Of a DNA stretch of 64,000 nt, positions 1-11,309 are shown in pieces. The stretch lies in the NCBI GenBank assembly GCA_032988165.1, contig JANTQF010000086.1:57505-121504 (forward strand). Direction: 5' to 3'. Source of the stretch: Emmonsiellopsis sp. PD_33. Lineage: Eukaryota; Ascomycota; Eurotiomycetes; Onygenales; Ajellomycetaceae. The notes under the pieces were generated by a model. It saw only the letters and a list, made by a program, of their open reading frames with translations. It was not told where the DNA came from and made no database searches. The position numbers and the translations under genes are program-made. Numbering within the stretch: position 1 is the stretch's first letter; each line of letters starts with the position of its first letter.

Positions 1-60
1 GTTAGGCTATTTAGAGCTTAGAGAAATAGGGTTCATTAATGAAAGCTTTACTAGACTAGA
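1..60 (-). repeat. GyC-1 3' LTR, left piece
   Basis: The reverse complement matches LTR positions about 304-359 of GyC-2 (43439-43494). It ends at the CTAGA target duplication (56-60) of the GyB solo LTR. The rest of this LTR lies to the left of the window. Confidence 0.85.
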
Positions 61-183
61 TGTAATAGATGCACTTCAATTAATAGATCATATGAGCTAG
101 ATGCTAAAATCAAAATTGTAATCATTAGAGAAAGAAAGGAAAAAGGAAAAGAAATTAAAAAATCATGTAATATAAATAGAAGA
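61..183 (-). repeat. GyB solo LTR, first half (second half 13840-13970)
   Basis: An antisense GyB LTR starts TGTAATAG at 61 and resumes at 13840 after GyA-1, ending CTTTACA at 13970. The two pieces, counting one copy of the GAAGA duplication, total 254 bp, exactly the LTR length of GyB-1 and GyB-2. It is flanked by CTAGA on both sides (56-60 and 13971-13975), which marks a true insertion later reduced to a solo LTR by LTR-LTR recombination. That reduction preceded the GyA-1 insertion, because GyA-1 sits inside the solo LTR. Confidence 0.93.
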
Positions 184-552
184 TGTTATAATAGCATGCT
201 AAGTCTAGAAGCCTGCTACATTGCATTAATAATTAGATTAGTTTGATTATTCTCTGACTCTGTAGCAGGCTGTGTCAGGCCAATATATATATATTATTAA
301 TATTAGAGTGTTGTAGTTGCATCACCACCTAGGCCTATATATAGAATAGGCTGACCCCTAGCATTCTAGGGGTTAGTAATTTATTTCTTAATTAATCTTA
401 TCTATTAGTATCACTTCATTTTATTTCTACATGCTACTAATTAGTTTACCTTTATACCCTGATTTACTCTTACTTTTTAAGGTCAAAATAGAGCCATCTC
501 TACTATACTTATCATACAAAGTGGTGATAAGTTTCTGTCATCTGGCCTTATA
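184..552 (+). repeat. GyA-1 5' LTR
   Basis: 369 bp, starting TGTTATAATAG and ending GGCCTTATA. It is equal in length to the LTRs at 13466-13834, 35030-35398 and 51452-51820. In the copy at 35030 the end is still CTTACA. The leader continues AGTTCAAATCACT; I could not assign the primer tRNA. Confidence 0.93.
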
Positions 553-599
553 AGTTCAAATCACTTCTCTAATTATTATAGAGGCAAGCTATTAGTAGC

Positions 600-3500
600 A
601 TGTTAATACTAAAGCTAGTTATAGTAATTTATAACTCTAACTATAATATCTTTACTCCTTCTGACTTTAAGGTATCTGAACTGAATAACTCATCAAGTCA
701 TATTATTTTTACTCATAATAAATTTATGAAGATCTTATAAGAAGAGATCACCCTTCTAAAATACTATAATATTAAGATAGGTGATTCAACACCTTATTAT
801 AAGAAATTTATCAATAAGTACTGTACATTTACTCATTTTCTCAAATGTAAATATAAGTTAGTTCCTAAGAAATTCTCTTGTAATCATACCTATATTCTGT
901 ATGCTACAACATAGCTATAAGAAACAGTTAAGATGACTTAAAATATTAAGAAGTCAGAATTACACTATAAAGAGATAATATTTAATTAGAATAAATTTAA
1001 AGAGTTTCTTATAGATTAACTTGAGAATCATTATAATTACAGCTATCTTACTGCTTCTTAATTTTATGATCTAGTTCAATAAGAGAATCAATTAGTTCAT
1101 ACTTTTAAAGCTTCTTTTAATAAATATTAGAATGTGCTTGAACATCACCTTTATATCTTATAAATATAGCTTTTTTATGTTAAGTTACATTCTTTAATTC
1201 AGAATATTATCAACAATTATCAGACTATTCTAATAGATTAAATAGAGCTAATTAATCTAGCATCTCATTTTCAATCTTAATTAAAGAAATCCCAACAACC
1301 TTCTCAGCAAAACCAGTCTGCTAATATAGGTGCTGATTTTTATAATATCAGATATCCTATAATTATTAGTGTGAATAAGAAGGATATGAAATGTAGGCAA
1401 GATAGATTCATTTTAAAACTATCTCTTAAATCTACTAATAATATTTCTTCAAAAGAGTGAAAGAATAGAGAGGATAAGAATCTCTATTTTAATTACAGTA
1501 AATCTAGTCATTATGTAAAGAATTATTAATCTAATAAAGGAAAGAAAAAGAACAGCAAGAATATTCTAAAAATCTCTGCAGTCTAAATGAAAGATACTTT
1601 TAATCAGTAATAACTATACTTAGATCTTCAGCTTTATTTTACTATACTTATTAATACTCCCTCTGATGCAGTTATAACTCATTGCCTATTCAATCTTAGG
1701 TTGCAGGTGAATTGCATAGCTGCAAAGTATCTCACTAAATATGAATAGAAAGTTTCAGAAATTTCAGATATAGCTTAATTTCCTATAGATGATTTTTATT
1801 TCCAATTTGATTCAAAGATGATTTTAATAACAGCTACTAATTCAGAAGGCCATTTAAATGATGAAGATTTATCTTGTTAAGTTATAAAAATATTAGATGA
1901 GGATATTATTCTAGAAATATCATGAATGTTAATAAATAACCCACTAATTGATTGGGTTGCTCAAATATGATATTATTACCTTACTAATGATCAAATAACT
2001 ATTGAAAGTTCTAAAAAGTTTGCAAAAACAATTCAAGATGCACCCTGTGTTTATTATATTACTAATGATGAAATTGATACTAGTCCTCTAGATTAGATCT
2101 TAATTATACTGCATATAGGAGCATTGGAGTCCTCATTGGATCCACATATATAAAATGTATTTAAAAAGTTTTCTGCTGTCTTTTTAGAAAAAGGTGCATC
2201 AAAATTGGCTAACATGGATAAAATAGCACATGAAATCAATTTAGTTGATGATGCTTCACTGCCCTATAGCCCTTTATATAACTTATTTGTGAAAGAACTG
2301 AATACATTATAAAAATTCTTAGAAAAAATGTAGTCTTAGAATTGAATTCACCCTTCATGAAGCCCAGTCAGAGCTCTAATTCTATTTATACCTAAAAAGG
2401 ATGGTAGTCTTCAACTTTACATAGACTACTAGGGTTTAAATAGGGTAACTATTAAGGACCATACTCTATTACCTCTTATTGAAGAGATGATGAATCAGCT
2501 GAGCAAGATGAAATGCTTTTCTAAGCTAAATCTTAGAGATGTATATTATCATATTTACATCAAGAAAGACAATGAATGGAAAATAGCTTTCTAAATGAAA
2601 TATAAGTATTTTAAATTTTATATAATATCTATAAGACTATGTAATGTGCTGGCTACATTTCAGTCTTATATTAATTAAATACTTTATAAACTTATTAACA
2701 TCTACTACATAGTCTACCTTGATGATATTCTGATCTTTTCTAAAAATGAGAAAGACCATGAAAAGTATATACATCAGGTGCTGGAAAGACTCTAGCAATA
2801 TAACCTTTATATAAAGAAATCAAAATATACTTTCTTTGCAAAGAAACTAGAGTTTCTAGACTTTGTGATTGAGGTTAATAGAATTCAAATGGATTAAAAC
2901 TGTGTAGCCACTATTCTTAAATAGCCTGAGCCTTAAATGTTTTGAGAAGTCTAAATTTTCTTAGAATTCATAAATTTCTATTGATGGTTTATATACATTT
3001 ATTCAAGAATAACTACTCTCATAATAGACTTACTAAAAAATAGTATTAAGAGAAAGAAACCTGGACCATTCATATTTACTGAATGAACTCAAATAGTGTT
3101 TTAAGAAGTTAAGCAAGCTTTCATAAATGCTACATTGCTTAACCACTTTAATCCTAAAAAGCCTATATAAGTAGAGATAGATGCTTTAGAATTCAGAATC
3201 ACTAAAATTCTCTCTCAATTATTTAAGAATATGCAATCAGAACCCATCAGCAATACATAAGATTCTAAGAGAAGTTGGTGGGAAGGCATCTATCTACTTA
3301 TAATATATAAGTAAGATTGATTATCAGTCACCTTCTATTTGAAAAAGTTGAATTTAATGTAATATTAATATGATATATATGATTAAAAATTATTAGCAAT
3401 TATTGAATTATTTCAAGTGTGAAGACACTATATGTAAGGCACTAAATTCTCTATTCAGATGCTAATAAATCATGCTAATCTACATTACTTCTTCATCACT

Positions 3501-4167
3501 AAGAAGCTGTCTAATAAACAAGCACATTAAGTAGAAGAGCTATTAAAATATGATTTTTATATTTACTACTATCTGGGTCAGCTTAATCTCATTAATGCAC
3601 TATCAAGGTGATCAGACTATGAAATAGTCCTTTAAGAGGAAGACATTAATAGAGTACTTCCTATATTACAGTGAAAACTGGCTGCATGAGATTTGATTAT
3701 ACCTAGCATAGGTGATATCAATGAAGTGTCTGTAAAGAGAAGACATATAATATCAGAGGCAACTATACAGAGTAATCAAAACAATATTACACAACTAGCT
3801 AATATGATACTATTCAAAAGGGCTGGCACTAATGGTCTAGAACATCTCATATCTCATTTAGTAGCTATAAAAGCTATATAAAATAAAATGAGCTATAATC
3901 TCTCATTTAGAATACTTATTAAGTTCATTAAAGAGGTTCAGAAGAGAGACACCTTTACTGCATCTCAAATTCAAAAATTAAATAGATATGGAGATTTCAG
4001 AAGAGATTTCCCAACTAAGTCTATAAATTTAAGACTAACTAAGTTAATTACAAATTATTAGCATCTTAAAGAGTATGAACTTCTAATGCAAAATGAATCT
4101 ATATTCATTCTAGAAAGTAAGATCTTACATAAAGAGCTACTATACATTTATCATAATAATCTCTATG
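600..4167 (+). pseudogene. GyA-1 gag-pol, first part (Gag, PR, RT, RNase H, start of integrase)
   Basis: This encoded the capsid protein and the enzymes for reverse transcription and integration. The start ATG at 600 is shared with GyA-2 (35446). Gag ends with a CCHC knuckle near 1480-1530, read as LYFNYSKSSHYVKNY, where Cys positions have become Tyr or been lost. Reverse transcriptase lies at about 2360-2900 with an intact YLDDIL at 2715-2732. RNase H follows at about 3170-3600 and a longer open piece at 3693-3881 belongs to the linker before integrase. ATG, knuckle and RT are all in the same frame, so gag and pol were one open reading frame of Tf1/sushi type. Stops are nearly all TAG, TAA or TGA at Gln, Arg or Trp positions. 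GyB-1 interrupts it at 4168. Confidence 0.9.
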
Positions 4168-4421
4168 TGTGAAGAGCTATGCCCTTATACCCTATATCTG
4201 TAGCTCACCTGAACTTTGCCTGATCTCTGACTGCCTGATTGGATACCTCCAACTGGGCCTTTATATGAATGTTTATCCACTCTGACCTTATGTAATTCCC
4301 TTCTATTTATATTGTACAATCTTATGATTCCTTTTCCTTTTTCCTTCCTTTCTCTAGTGATTACAATCTTGATTCTAGTGTATAGCTCACATAATCTACT
4401 TATTAGAGCATGCCCATTACA
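4168..4421 (+). repeat. GyB-1 5' LTR
   Basis: 254 bp, TGTGAAGAGC to GCCCATTACA. Near its end it reads GAGCATGCCC where the 3' LTR reads GAGCGCGCCC, a direct view of CpG decay to CA and TG in one LTR only. Confidence 0.95.
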
Positions 4422-4724
4422 TTTTGTAATTACTCACTTGATCTCTTCTTAGAGATCCTTATTATATTTACCCTCCAAACATGATTCACATGTATAGCAG
4501 ATTCTTCTGAATATGACCTGTGCATACAGCAAACTCCTCTGAAATCTGAAATATAACTTGTCCAGCTCAGCTCCACCAGATGACATGTCAGTGAAAGGCC
4601 CCAAAGCCCTGACAGTCTGTATCAATATCTCATGAGATTTTCCTCTGAACTTTCTGAATCCTTCAAACTTTCTAAATCCTCTGAACTCTCTAAATCTAAA
4701 TAATCTTTTGAATCCATTATAAAT
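4422..4724 (+). other. GyB-1 leader between LTR and gag
   Basis: About 300 bp of 5' untranslated leader, shared with GyB-2 and GyB-3. It should contain the primer binding site directly after the LTR (TTTTGTAATTACTCAC). I could not match it to a tRNA. The stretch just before gag is rich in repeated TCTGAATCC-type words. Confidence 0.6.
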
Positions 4725-5771
4725 ATGAACCCTCTACATAAAGATAGCATCCCTTCTCAGGGCTCTGATGCTGAATTCTGAAACTTCATTCAACAGCTTG
4801 CAAACAAGATTAACCTCATTGCCAAATAAAATTGTATGCTCACACTGACTTCAGCTCCTGTCTCAACTCCTACTCATCTAACTGCTCCTTTTGAGGACTT
4901 CCCAAGACACCTAAAAGAAAGGCTTATCACCCTTGAGAAATTCATGGGTGAATAAGTCTCTGAATACCCTGCCTGGCACCTCAGTGTGAAGGCTAAAATC
5001 ACTTTGAACAGCCTTATGATTGGATCTCCTGCTGATCAGGCCTGGTACATCTATACCTAACTCTCTAGCACTGCTATCATCTGATTTCACTCTTGAATGA
5101 AGGTTAATGCCAAACTCATTCCTATAACCTCTAATGTCATTCTTAATCAACTTGACATCCTTTTCTCTGACCCTTTAGTAGCCCAGAAGACCCTGACCTG
5201 ACTACACAGTGTTCACCAGAAAACTAATCTACTCTCCATCTTTCTTCTGAAATTTGATCAGAAGATCCTGGAAGCTAACAGCCAGCTGTGAGATGACACT
5301 GTCAAGAAGGCCCTACTTAAAAAGGTCATTAAGTTTGAACTTCTGTAGCAGACTGTTACCTCTATTGAACTCCTCATATACCTCAAATATTATATGAAGC
5401 TTCATAGCATAGAGAATAACCTATCTGAGATTAAGGCCATTCAGGGCTGAATCTATGGTAGTGCCCCTATCACCTCTGGGGAGGCCTTCTTCAAGACCTC
5501 TCTACTGAAGGATCTAAATGCTATGAATTAAATGCCTACAGGGCCTACTTGTGTGAATGCATTCTATATTCTGAATATAACTACTACTACTGTTATTAAC
5601 TGCTGTGCCTAAAGTGTCTACATTAACTGCAACAAATCTGAGTACAGAGCTGCTAACTACTGTGGAACCCATATTCCCCTGAAACTGCCTGTACAGTCTA
5701 TAAATGTACAAATCAAGCCTGAAGAGGAGGAAGACTTTGAAGATGCTAAGTTGGACTTGGGAAAAGACTAG
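4725..5771 (+). pseudogene. GyB-1 gag
   Basis: Capsid/nucleocapsid gene of 348 codons plus TAG, starting MNPLHKDSIPSQGSDAEF. The same length, to the base, is found in GyB-2 (57408-58454) and GyB-3 (59746-60792). The C-terminal part has one CCHC zinc knuckle near codons 300-315, read here as YINCNKSEYRAANY. The outer cysteines are Tyr and the His is Tyr here; GyB-3 still has the His (NKSGHRAANY). An acidic tail rich in Glu and Asp precedes the stop. In-frame stops at codon 19 and elsewhere are transition products. Gag ends over the shift site that leads into pol. Confidence 0.92.
5759..5765 (+). promoter_or_regulatory. predicted -1 ribosomal frameshift site GGGAAAA at the gag-pol junction
   Basis: Read in the gag frame as G GGA AAA, this fits the X XXY YYZ slippery heptamer. 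It stands two codons before the gag stop (GAC TAG). Pol is open in the -1 frame from this point. The heptamer and the following stop are unchanged in GyB-2 (57414-57420, minus) and GyB-3 (60780-60786), although surrounding codons are heavily mutated. A downstream stimulatory structure was not worked out. Confidence 0.7.
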
Positions 5772-8700
5772 CTTCTATATGAAATTATGAGTGGAAGCTC
5801 CTGGAGTTAGATAGGAAAACCTTTAAGAAGAAAATAACTATTCTAATGATCCTTGTACCTACCATAGTTAATTATTCTTTTAATATGAATGCTATAGTAG
5901 ATAGTGGTTGCTATTACTATTTAATGATTCACCCTTGCATGGTTAACTGTTATAACCTCCTGTGTATCCTGATTAACCCCTAAAAGATTAAAGATGTCAA
6001 TGGTGACACAGGCAGCTTCATATGAAATATGGTGAAGCTTGATGTTGACATTAGTGGATTTCTCTGAGAAAATACTTATATATATAAGATTAAGAATCTT
6101 CTGTATGACTTCATGCTAGGCTTATTATAGCTATCTGAATATCAAGCCCTTATTAATGCTTGCAACTGATGTGTTGTATTCCCTGGAGGCATCTACATCT
6201 TCAAAAAAGATGTTCATAAGACTACTGATCTTTATCAAATCTCTACTAATACCTATAACCTCCTCTGAAGCTGCAATTAGAAATTCAAGTCCTGACCTCC
6301 TATTGAAATCTTCACTGCTAGTATGGCTGATATAGAGAAGACTCTCTCATAGTTCTCTAAGAAGTTAAAGACTGATTCTGCAACAGTCCTTCCTCCACAC
6401 TATCATGAATTCCTTGATGTTTTTAACTATAAGGCTGCTGAGAAGCTCCTGCTGTTTCATGGTATATATAACTATCATATTGAATTTAAGAAGATAGATG
6501 GTAAAGACTCTCAGCTACCCTGAGAACTACTATATAACATGTTGTATGATGAATTGTTTGTGCTCTGTAAGACTCTTAATGACCTTCTGGATAAAGGTTT
6601 CATCTGAGTTAGTAATTTACCTGTGGGCACACCCATGCTCTTCATGAAAAAGCCAGGTAAAGGCCTCTAGTTCTATGTTGACTATTAGGGTCTCAACTGC
6701 CTCACTCAAAAAGATTATTACCTACTACTGTTAATCAATGAGACTCTTGAATGAATTAGCTGAGCTAAGTGGTTCACAAAGCTAGATGTCATTTCCACAT
6801 TCTATAAGATCTGAATTGCAGAAGGAGATGAATGGCTAACTACCTTTTACATGAGATATAATCTATTTGAATGGATAGTTACTCTCTTTAGCCTTATAAA
6901 CACTCTAAGCACCTTCCAGAAATACATTAACTGAGCCTTATAAGATTATTTAGATGAATTTGCTTCTACCTACCTTGATGACATCCTCATCTTCACTGAT
7001 GAATCCTGCAAGTAGCACTAAGAGTATATCTGAAAAGTCCTCACCTGCCTTCACAAACACAGTCTTCTAATTGACATTGACAAATCTACCTTTAAAGTCC
7101 AAGAGACAACCTACCTTGGCTTCATCATAGAGGTAGGAAAGGGAGTCCATATGGACCTCAAGAAGATTACTGCTATTTTTAAATGAGAGGCCTCTATGAC
7201 TATAAAAGGCATACAAGACTTTCTAGGATTTGCAAATTTCTACTAATATTTTATTTGGGATTTTTCTGACATTATCTAACTACTGACTGACCTCACACAC
7301 AAAGATCAGTAGTTTCTATGATCTAAGGAGGCAGACAAGACATTCATGCACCTTAAATAGATGTTTGTCTCTGCTCTGATGCTCATTACATTTAACTCTG
7401 ACTACCTAATGGTGGTTGAAACAGACTCTTCTGGTTATATCACAGATGATGCTTTTATACAATGAGATGATGAAGGCATCCTGTGATCCTATGCATTCAT
7501 ATTTAAAAAGCTTAGTCCTGCTGAAGCTAACTATGAGATTTATAACAAAGAACTTCTTGTCATTATCTGATGTCTAGAAGAATGGGACTCTGAACTTCAC
7601 AGTGTGAAAGACTTTGAAATTATCACAGATCATAAGAACCTCTGATATTTCATAATGACCTATAAACTCTCTGAATGCTAGATGTACTGGGCTGAATTCC
7701 TCAGCTGCTTCCATTTTATAATTTATTACTATCCTGACACAGAGAACTTCATGGCCAACACCCTCTTCTAATGTAAATAGAATATATCTTCTAAAGACTC
7801 TGATGCTCACTGAGCAAACTGTGAATAGAGACTACTAGATCTACAGATCCTTAAAGAATCTGAAATAATACTACATGGAGTAATATGTGTCTTGCCTGTC
7901 ATCCTATCAATCATAACTGCCTCATCTCTGCTCTAGGAACTCTGGGACACTGCTGCTACCTCTAATAAATACCTTCAAATAATGACTTAGATCATCTGAG
8001 ATAAAGCCTGCCATTTTCTACCTGAATTCCAAGCCCATATTGATATCACTGAATGCTCTATAAACCCTAACTCCCAACTATACTTCTAGGGGAGGCAGTG
8101 AGTTCCTAATTCAGAACTGTTGCACACCTAAATCATATAAGAAACTCATGATTCTCTGATGATCAGCCACTCAGGCTACAAAGTGCTCTACTGAATTTTA
8201 TCCTGAGATTTCTATTAGCCTAATATGTTTCAGAGCATCTAATAGTTCATCTGGAACTGCAATGTCTATCAATTCATTATTACCTGGTAGAACTACTGCT
8301 AAGGTTTACTCAAATTTCTTCTGATCTCTGAATGTGTCTGGTGCAATATTACCATTAATTTCACAGTAGACCTCTCTATGAGTAATGGCTGCAAGAATAT
8401 CCTTATCATTATTAACTACCTCAGTAAAGGTATTATCCTTAAACTCTATATGAAGATGGATGCACTCATAGTAGCTAAAGCCTTTCTCTGAAGTCCATTT
8501 TATTGTCAGTATAATCTACTCTGTATAATTATTTTGAACTGTAGGACCCAGTTTATTGAAGCTGTCTGAAGCTGAATCTACTAGCTCCTCAAGATCTCCT
8601 AGCACCTCTTGACTGCTTATCACCCTGAAACTGATGGCAGCACTGAATGTATGATTCAGATAACTAAGAACTACCTCTAAAAGTTCTATTTGTATGCTCA

Positions 8701-9472
8701 GAACAATTAGAATGAACTCCTCCCACATGCTAAACTTACAATCAATGGCTGCAATACTGTCAGCACTGGTGTTAGCCTGTTTTTTCTCTTGCATGATTAC
8801 AACCTTGAAGTCCTTAACCTCACTGAATTGCCTGAATCTTCCACTTTACCCTACAGTCTGATCTAAATTGTGGACACCATCATCTTGAAACTCTAGTAAG
8901 CCTACAAGTAGGCTGAATCCTCCATGGCCAGTACCCAGCAGGACTAATAGAACTGTGTGAATGCCTACTGAAATCCCACTAAACACTATAAGGTGGGTGA
9001 TAAGGTCTGGCTAGATCTCTGAAACATCATAACTGATCACCTGTCTTGCATGCTTAACTACTGATATACTAAGTACACTGTTATTAAAGTCCTGAGAAGT
9101 TATAACTACTACCTTAATATGCTATCTGGGATCCATAATGTGTTTCACATGAACTTGCTCTGCAAAGCCTCCATCAACCTGTTTTCCTTGCAAGAGGTCA
9201 CTGACTGGCATCCACCTGGCATTATTGGGGAAGACAATGAGATAGAATATGAGATTAAAGCCATCCTCAACCACTACTATCACAGACAAGGATTTTAGTA
9301 CCTGATGAAGTGGCTTGGATATGAAGCCCCTTCATGGGAACTAACCTCTATCCTGCAAGACACTACTGTGCTTGCCTGTTACAAAGAGCTGCACCTGCCT
9401 GATGAGACTCTGCCTGCACTGCTCTACATCCAATTTTCTGACCCCTCCTGCCCACCCTTCAAATCTGAATAG
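5760..9472 (+). pseudogene. GyB-1 pol (PR, RT, RNase H, integrase, chromodomain)
   Basis: Polyprotein of about 1237 codons in the -1 frame to gag, ending TAG at 9470-9472. Domains in order: aspartic protease with AIVDSG at 5891-5908; reverse transcriptase about 6640-7150 with intact YLDDIL at 6971-6988; RNase H about 7390-7700; integrase with an N-terminal HHCC finger near 8150-8260, where one Cys is now Tyr; DDE core about 8360-8770; and a C-terminal chromodomain about 9238-9400 (QYLMKWLGYEAPSWEL is recognisable, with one stop). The second catalytic Asp of integrase is Asn here (ILNCRTQF), whereas GyB-3 keeps it (ISDHETQF). The chromodomain class is known to bind methylated histone H3 and bias insertion to heterochromatin. 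Confidence 0.93.
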
Positions 9473-9482
9473 GGGGGGATAA
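9472..9482 (+). other. GyB-1 polypurine tract
   Basis: GGGGGGGATAA directly before the 3' LTR: the plus-strand primer site. The same tract is present in reverse complement at 53697-53707 in GyB-2. Confidence 0.85.
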
Positions 9483-9736
9483 TGTGAAGGGCTACACCCT
9501 TATATCCTATATCCATAGCTCACCCAAACTTCACCTAATCTCTGACTGCTCAATTAGATGCCTCTGACCAGGCCTTCATATGAACATTTATCTACTTCAA
9601 CCTCACATAATTTCCTTCTATTTATATTGCATGATCTCATGATTCCTTTTCCTTTTTCCTTTCTTTCTCTAGCAATTACAATTTTGATTCTAGTGTATAG
9701 CTCATATAATCCACTTATTGGAGCGCGCCCATTACA
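9483..9736 (+). repeat. GyB-1 3' LTR
   Basis: 254 bp, TGTGAAGGGC to GCCCATTACA, followed by the CTATG duplication. It holds GCGCGC at 9723-9728, two of the very few surviving CpG sites in the window. Confidence 0.95.
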
Positions 9737-9741
9737 CTATG

Positions 9742-11050
9742 CAGGATATTTTAGGATTAATAAGATGAAAGAATTACTTTAAAGGAAGTATATATAAAAA
9801 GAGATCTAAAAGAATGTAATTAATTATATTAATATATATAATGTATGCTAAAGGGTGAAGGTTCTGAGACACTTACACTATAGAATCTTATCATTATTGT
9901 TAATTCTGAATCAGCCATGGAAATCTATATCAATGGATTTTATAGTAGATTTACTGAAATCCTAATTTCAGGGCAAGAGATATGATAGTATTCTAGTCAT
10001 TTTTGATTGATATATAAAGATGACTAAATATATCCCCTGTCTAAAGACTATTAAAGCCCTGGATCTAGCTGAATTGATTATAGATTCAATAGTTAATGAA
10101 TATGAACCTCTAAAGTCAATTATATCTAATTATAGATTGATATTTATAAGTCACTTCTAATCAGCATTTTACTATCATCTTTAAATTTAATGAAATTTAT
10201 CAATGGCCTTTCACCCTCAATCTAATAGTCAAATTGAATGTCAAAACCAAATGTTAGAGCATTATCTTCAAATATATTACTCCTACTATCAAAATGATTG
10301 GCTAAAACATTTGTTAATAACTTAATTTACTTATAATAATACTAAGCAAGCTTCATTGAATATATCTCCATTTTTTGCATTCCTTGAATATAACCCAGAT
10401 CTACCCTAAAATGTCACAGATGATATCCTTGAGGGGGAGGCAAGCTCCACTGGAAATCAAAGAAAGCTTTAGGAAGTACTAGATGTGACATAAAGACTTA
10501 AGATATTAGGGAAAGTTTGTGAGATGTTAATAAATACCTTACATCATACCTATAAAAAGTAGGCACAGTATTATGACCAGAAGTATAAATTGATAATATT
10601 TTAACTTGAAGAAGAAGTCTTAATTTTAGTAAAGAATATTAAGACAATGAGACCATGCAAAAAGCTAGATAATTAATGGCTTGAACTATTCTTAATTATT
10701 AAGATAATTAAAAAGCAAGCTTATAAGGTTAAGCTACTTTTATTATTTGGTAATATTCACCCCATTTTTCATGTTTCACTATTAGAGCTATATTGATAGT
10801 GGCTGGGAGAAGAACCACTGAGATCAGATAGAATAGAAATAACTAGGGATATTAAATATATTATTGAAAGAGTACTGGATAAATAAATAGAAAAGAATTA
10901 GAAGCTGAGATATCTAGTTAAATGAGAAGAGTACCTGGATTTGAAAAATACCTGGGAATTAAAAGAGAATTTAGAAAATGCTTATAATCTAGTTGAAGTA
11001 TGAGAGTAGGTAAATTATAACTGAGATGTAAGAACCTCTTATTATCAGAA
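9742..11050 (+). pseudogene. GyA-1 gag-pol, second part (integrase core and chromodomain)
   Basis: Continuation of the GyA-1 frame after GyB-1. The integrase core reads SMDFIVDLL near 9930, which keeps the first Asp. The second Asp has become Asn (IISNYRLIF), and the Glu is retained in SQIEC near 10230. The C-terminal chromodomain lies about 10848-10990 and reads DIKYIIERVLDK then RYLVK and NTWELKENLENA. The frame is the same as at 600-4167. The exact end is uncertain because many stops follow. Homology to GyC-2 continues to about 11300. Confidence 0.88.
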
Positions 11051-11309
11051 ATGAGAATAAGGTTGAAAGTGAAAATAATTCATTCCTCTACCCCTTTTCT
11101 CTTATAGGGTTTTTAGGTAGGTGGGCTGGGATCAATGATCTAGGCATAAAATGAGATAATACTCTTCTCTTATTTTCTCATGTGGTTTCAGAAGTTTAAT
11201 GAGGTTATCACCTTATAAAAATTTGAAAGGAAAATGATTAAAAATTAGTTACTCTGAAGGGTAAAAATAATATCAAATTAAATTAAAAATTGCCTGAAGG
11301 CTGTAAGAT

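Larger units (their letters stand above)
4168..9736 (+). mobile_element. GyB-1, complete 5569-bp Ty3/gypsy chromovirus
   Basis: Two 254-bp LTRs and a perfect 5-bp duplication CTATG (4163-4167 and 9737-9741) define the element. It sits in the integrase region of GyA-1 and keeps that frame in register, since 5574 added bases are divisible by three. Gag (4725-5771) and pol (5760-9472) both keep their frames over the full length with no net indel. GyB-2 has exactly the same 5569 bp. The element is therefore a fairly recent insertion inactivated by point transitions and not by old-age deletion. Confidence 0.97.

Noticed and set aside
4911..8794. Minus-strand open frames at 4911-5150, 5514-5711, 7574-7810 and 8516-8794
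   Set aside because: Shadows of GyB-1 gag and pol. C-to-T decay removes fewer codons on the opposite strand, which leaves such openings.
9558..9782. Open frame across the GyB-1 3' LTR into GyA-1
   Set aside because: It crosses an element border defined by a target duplication and has no family similarity; chance opening.
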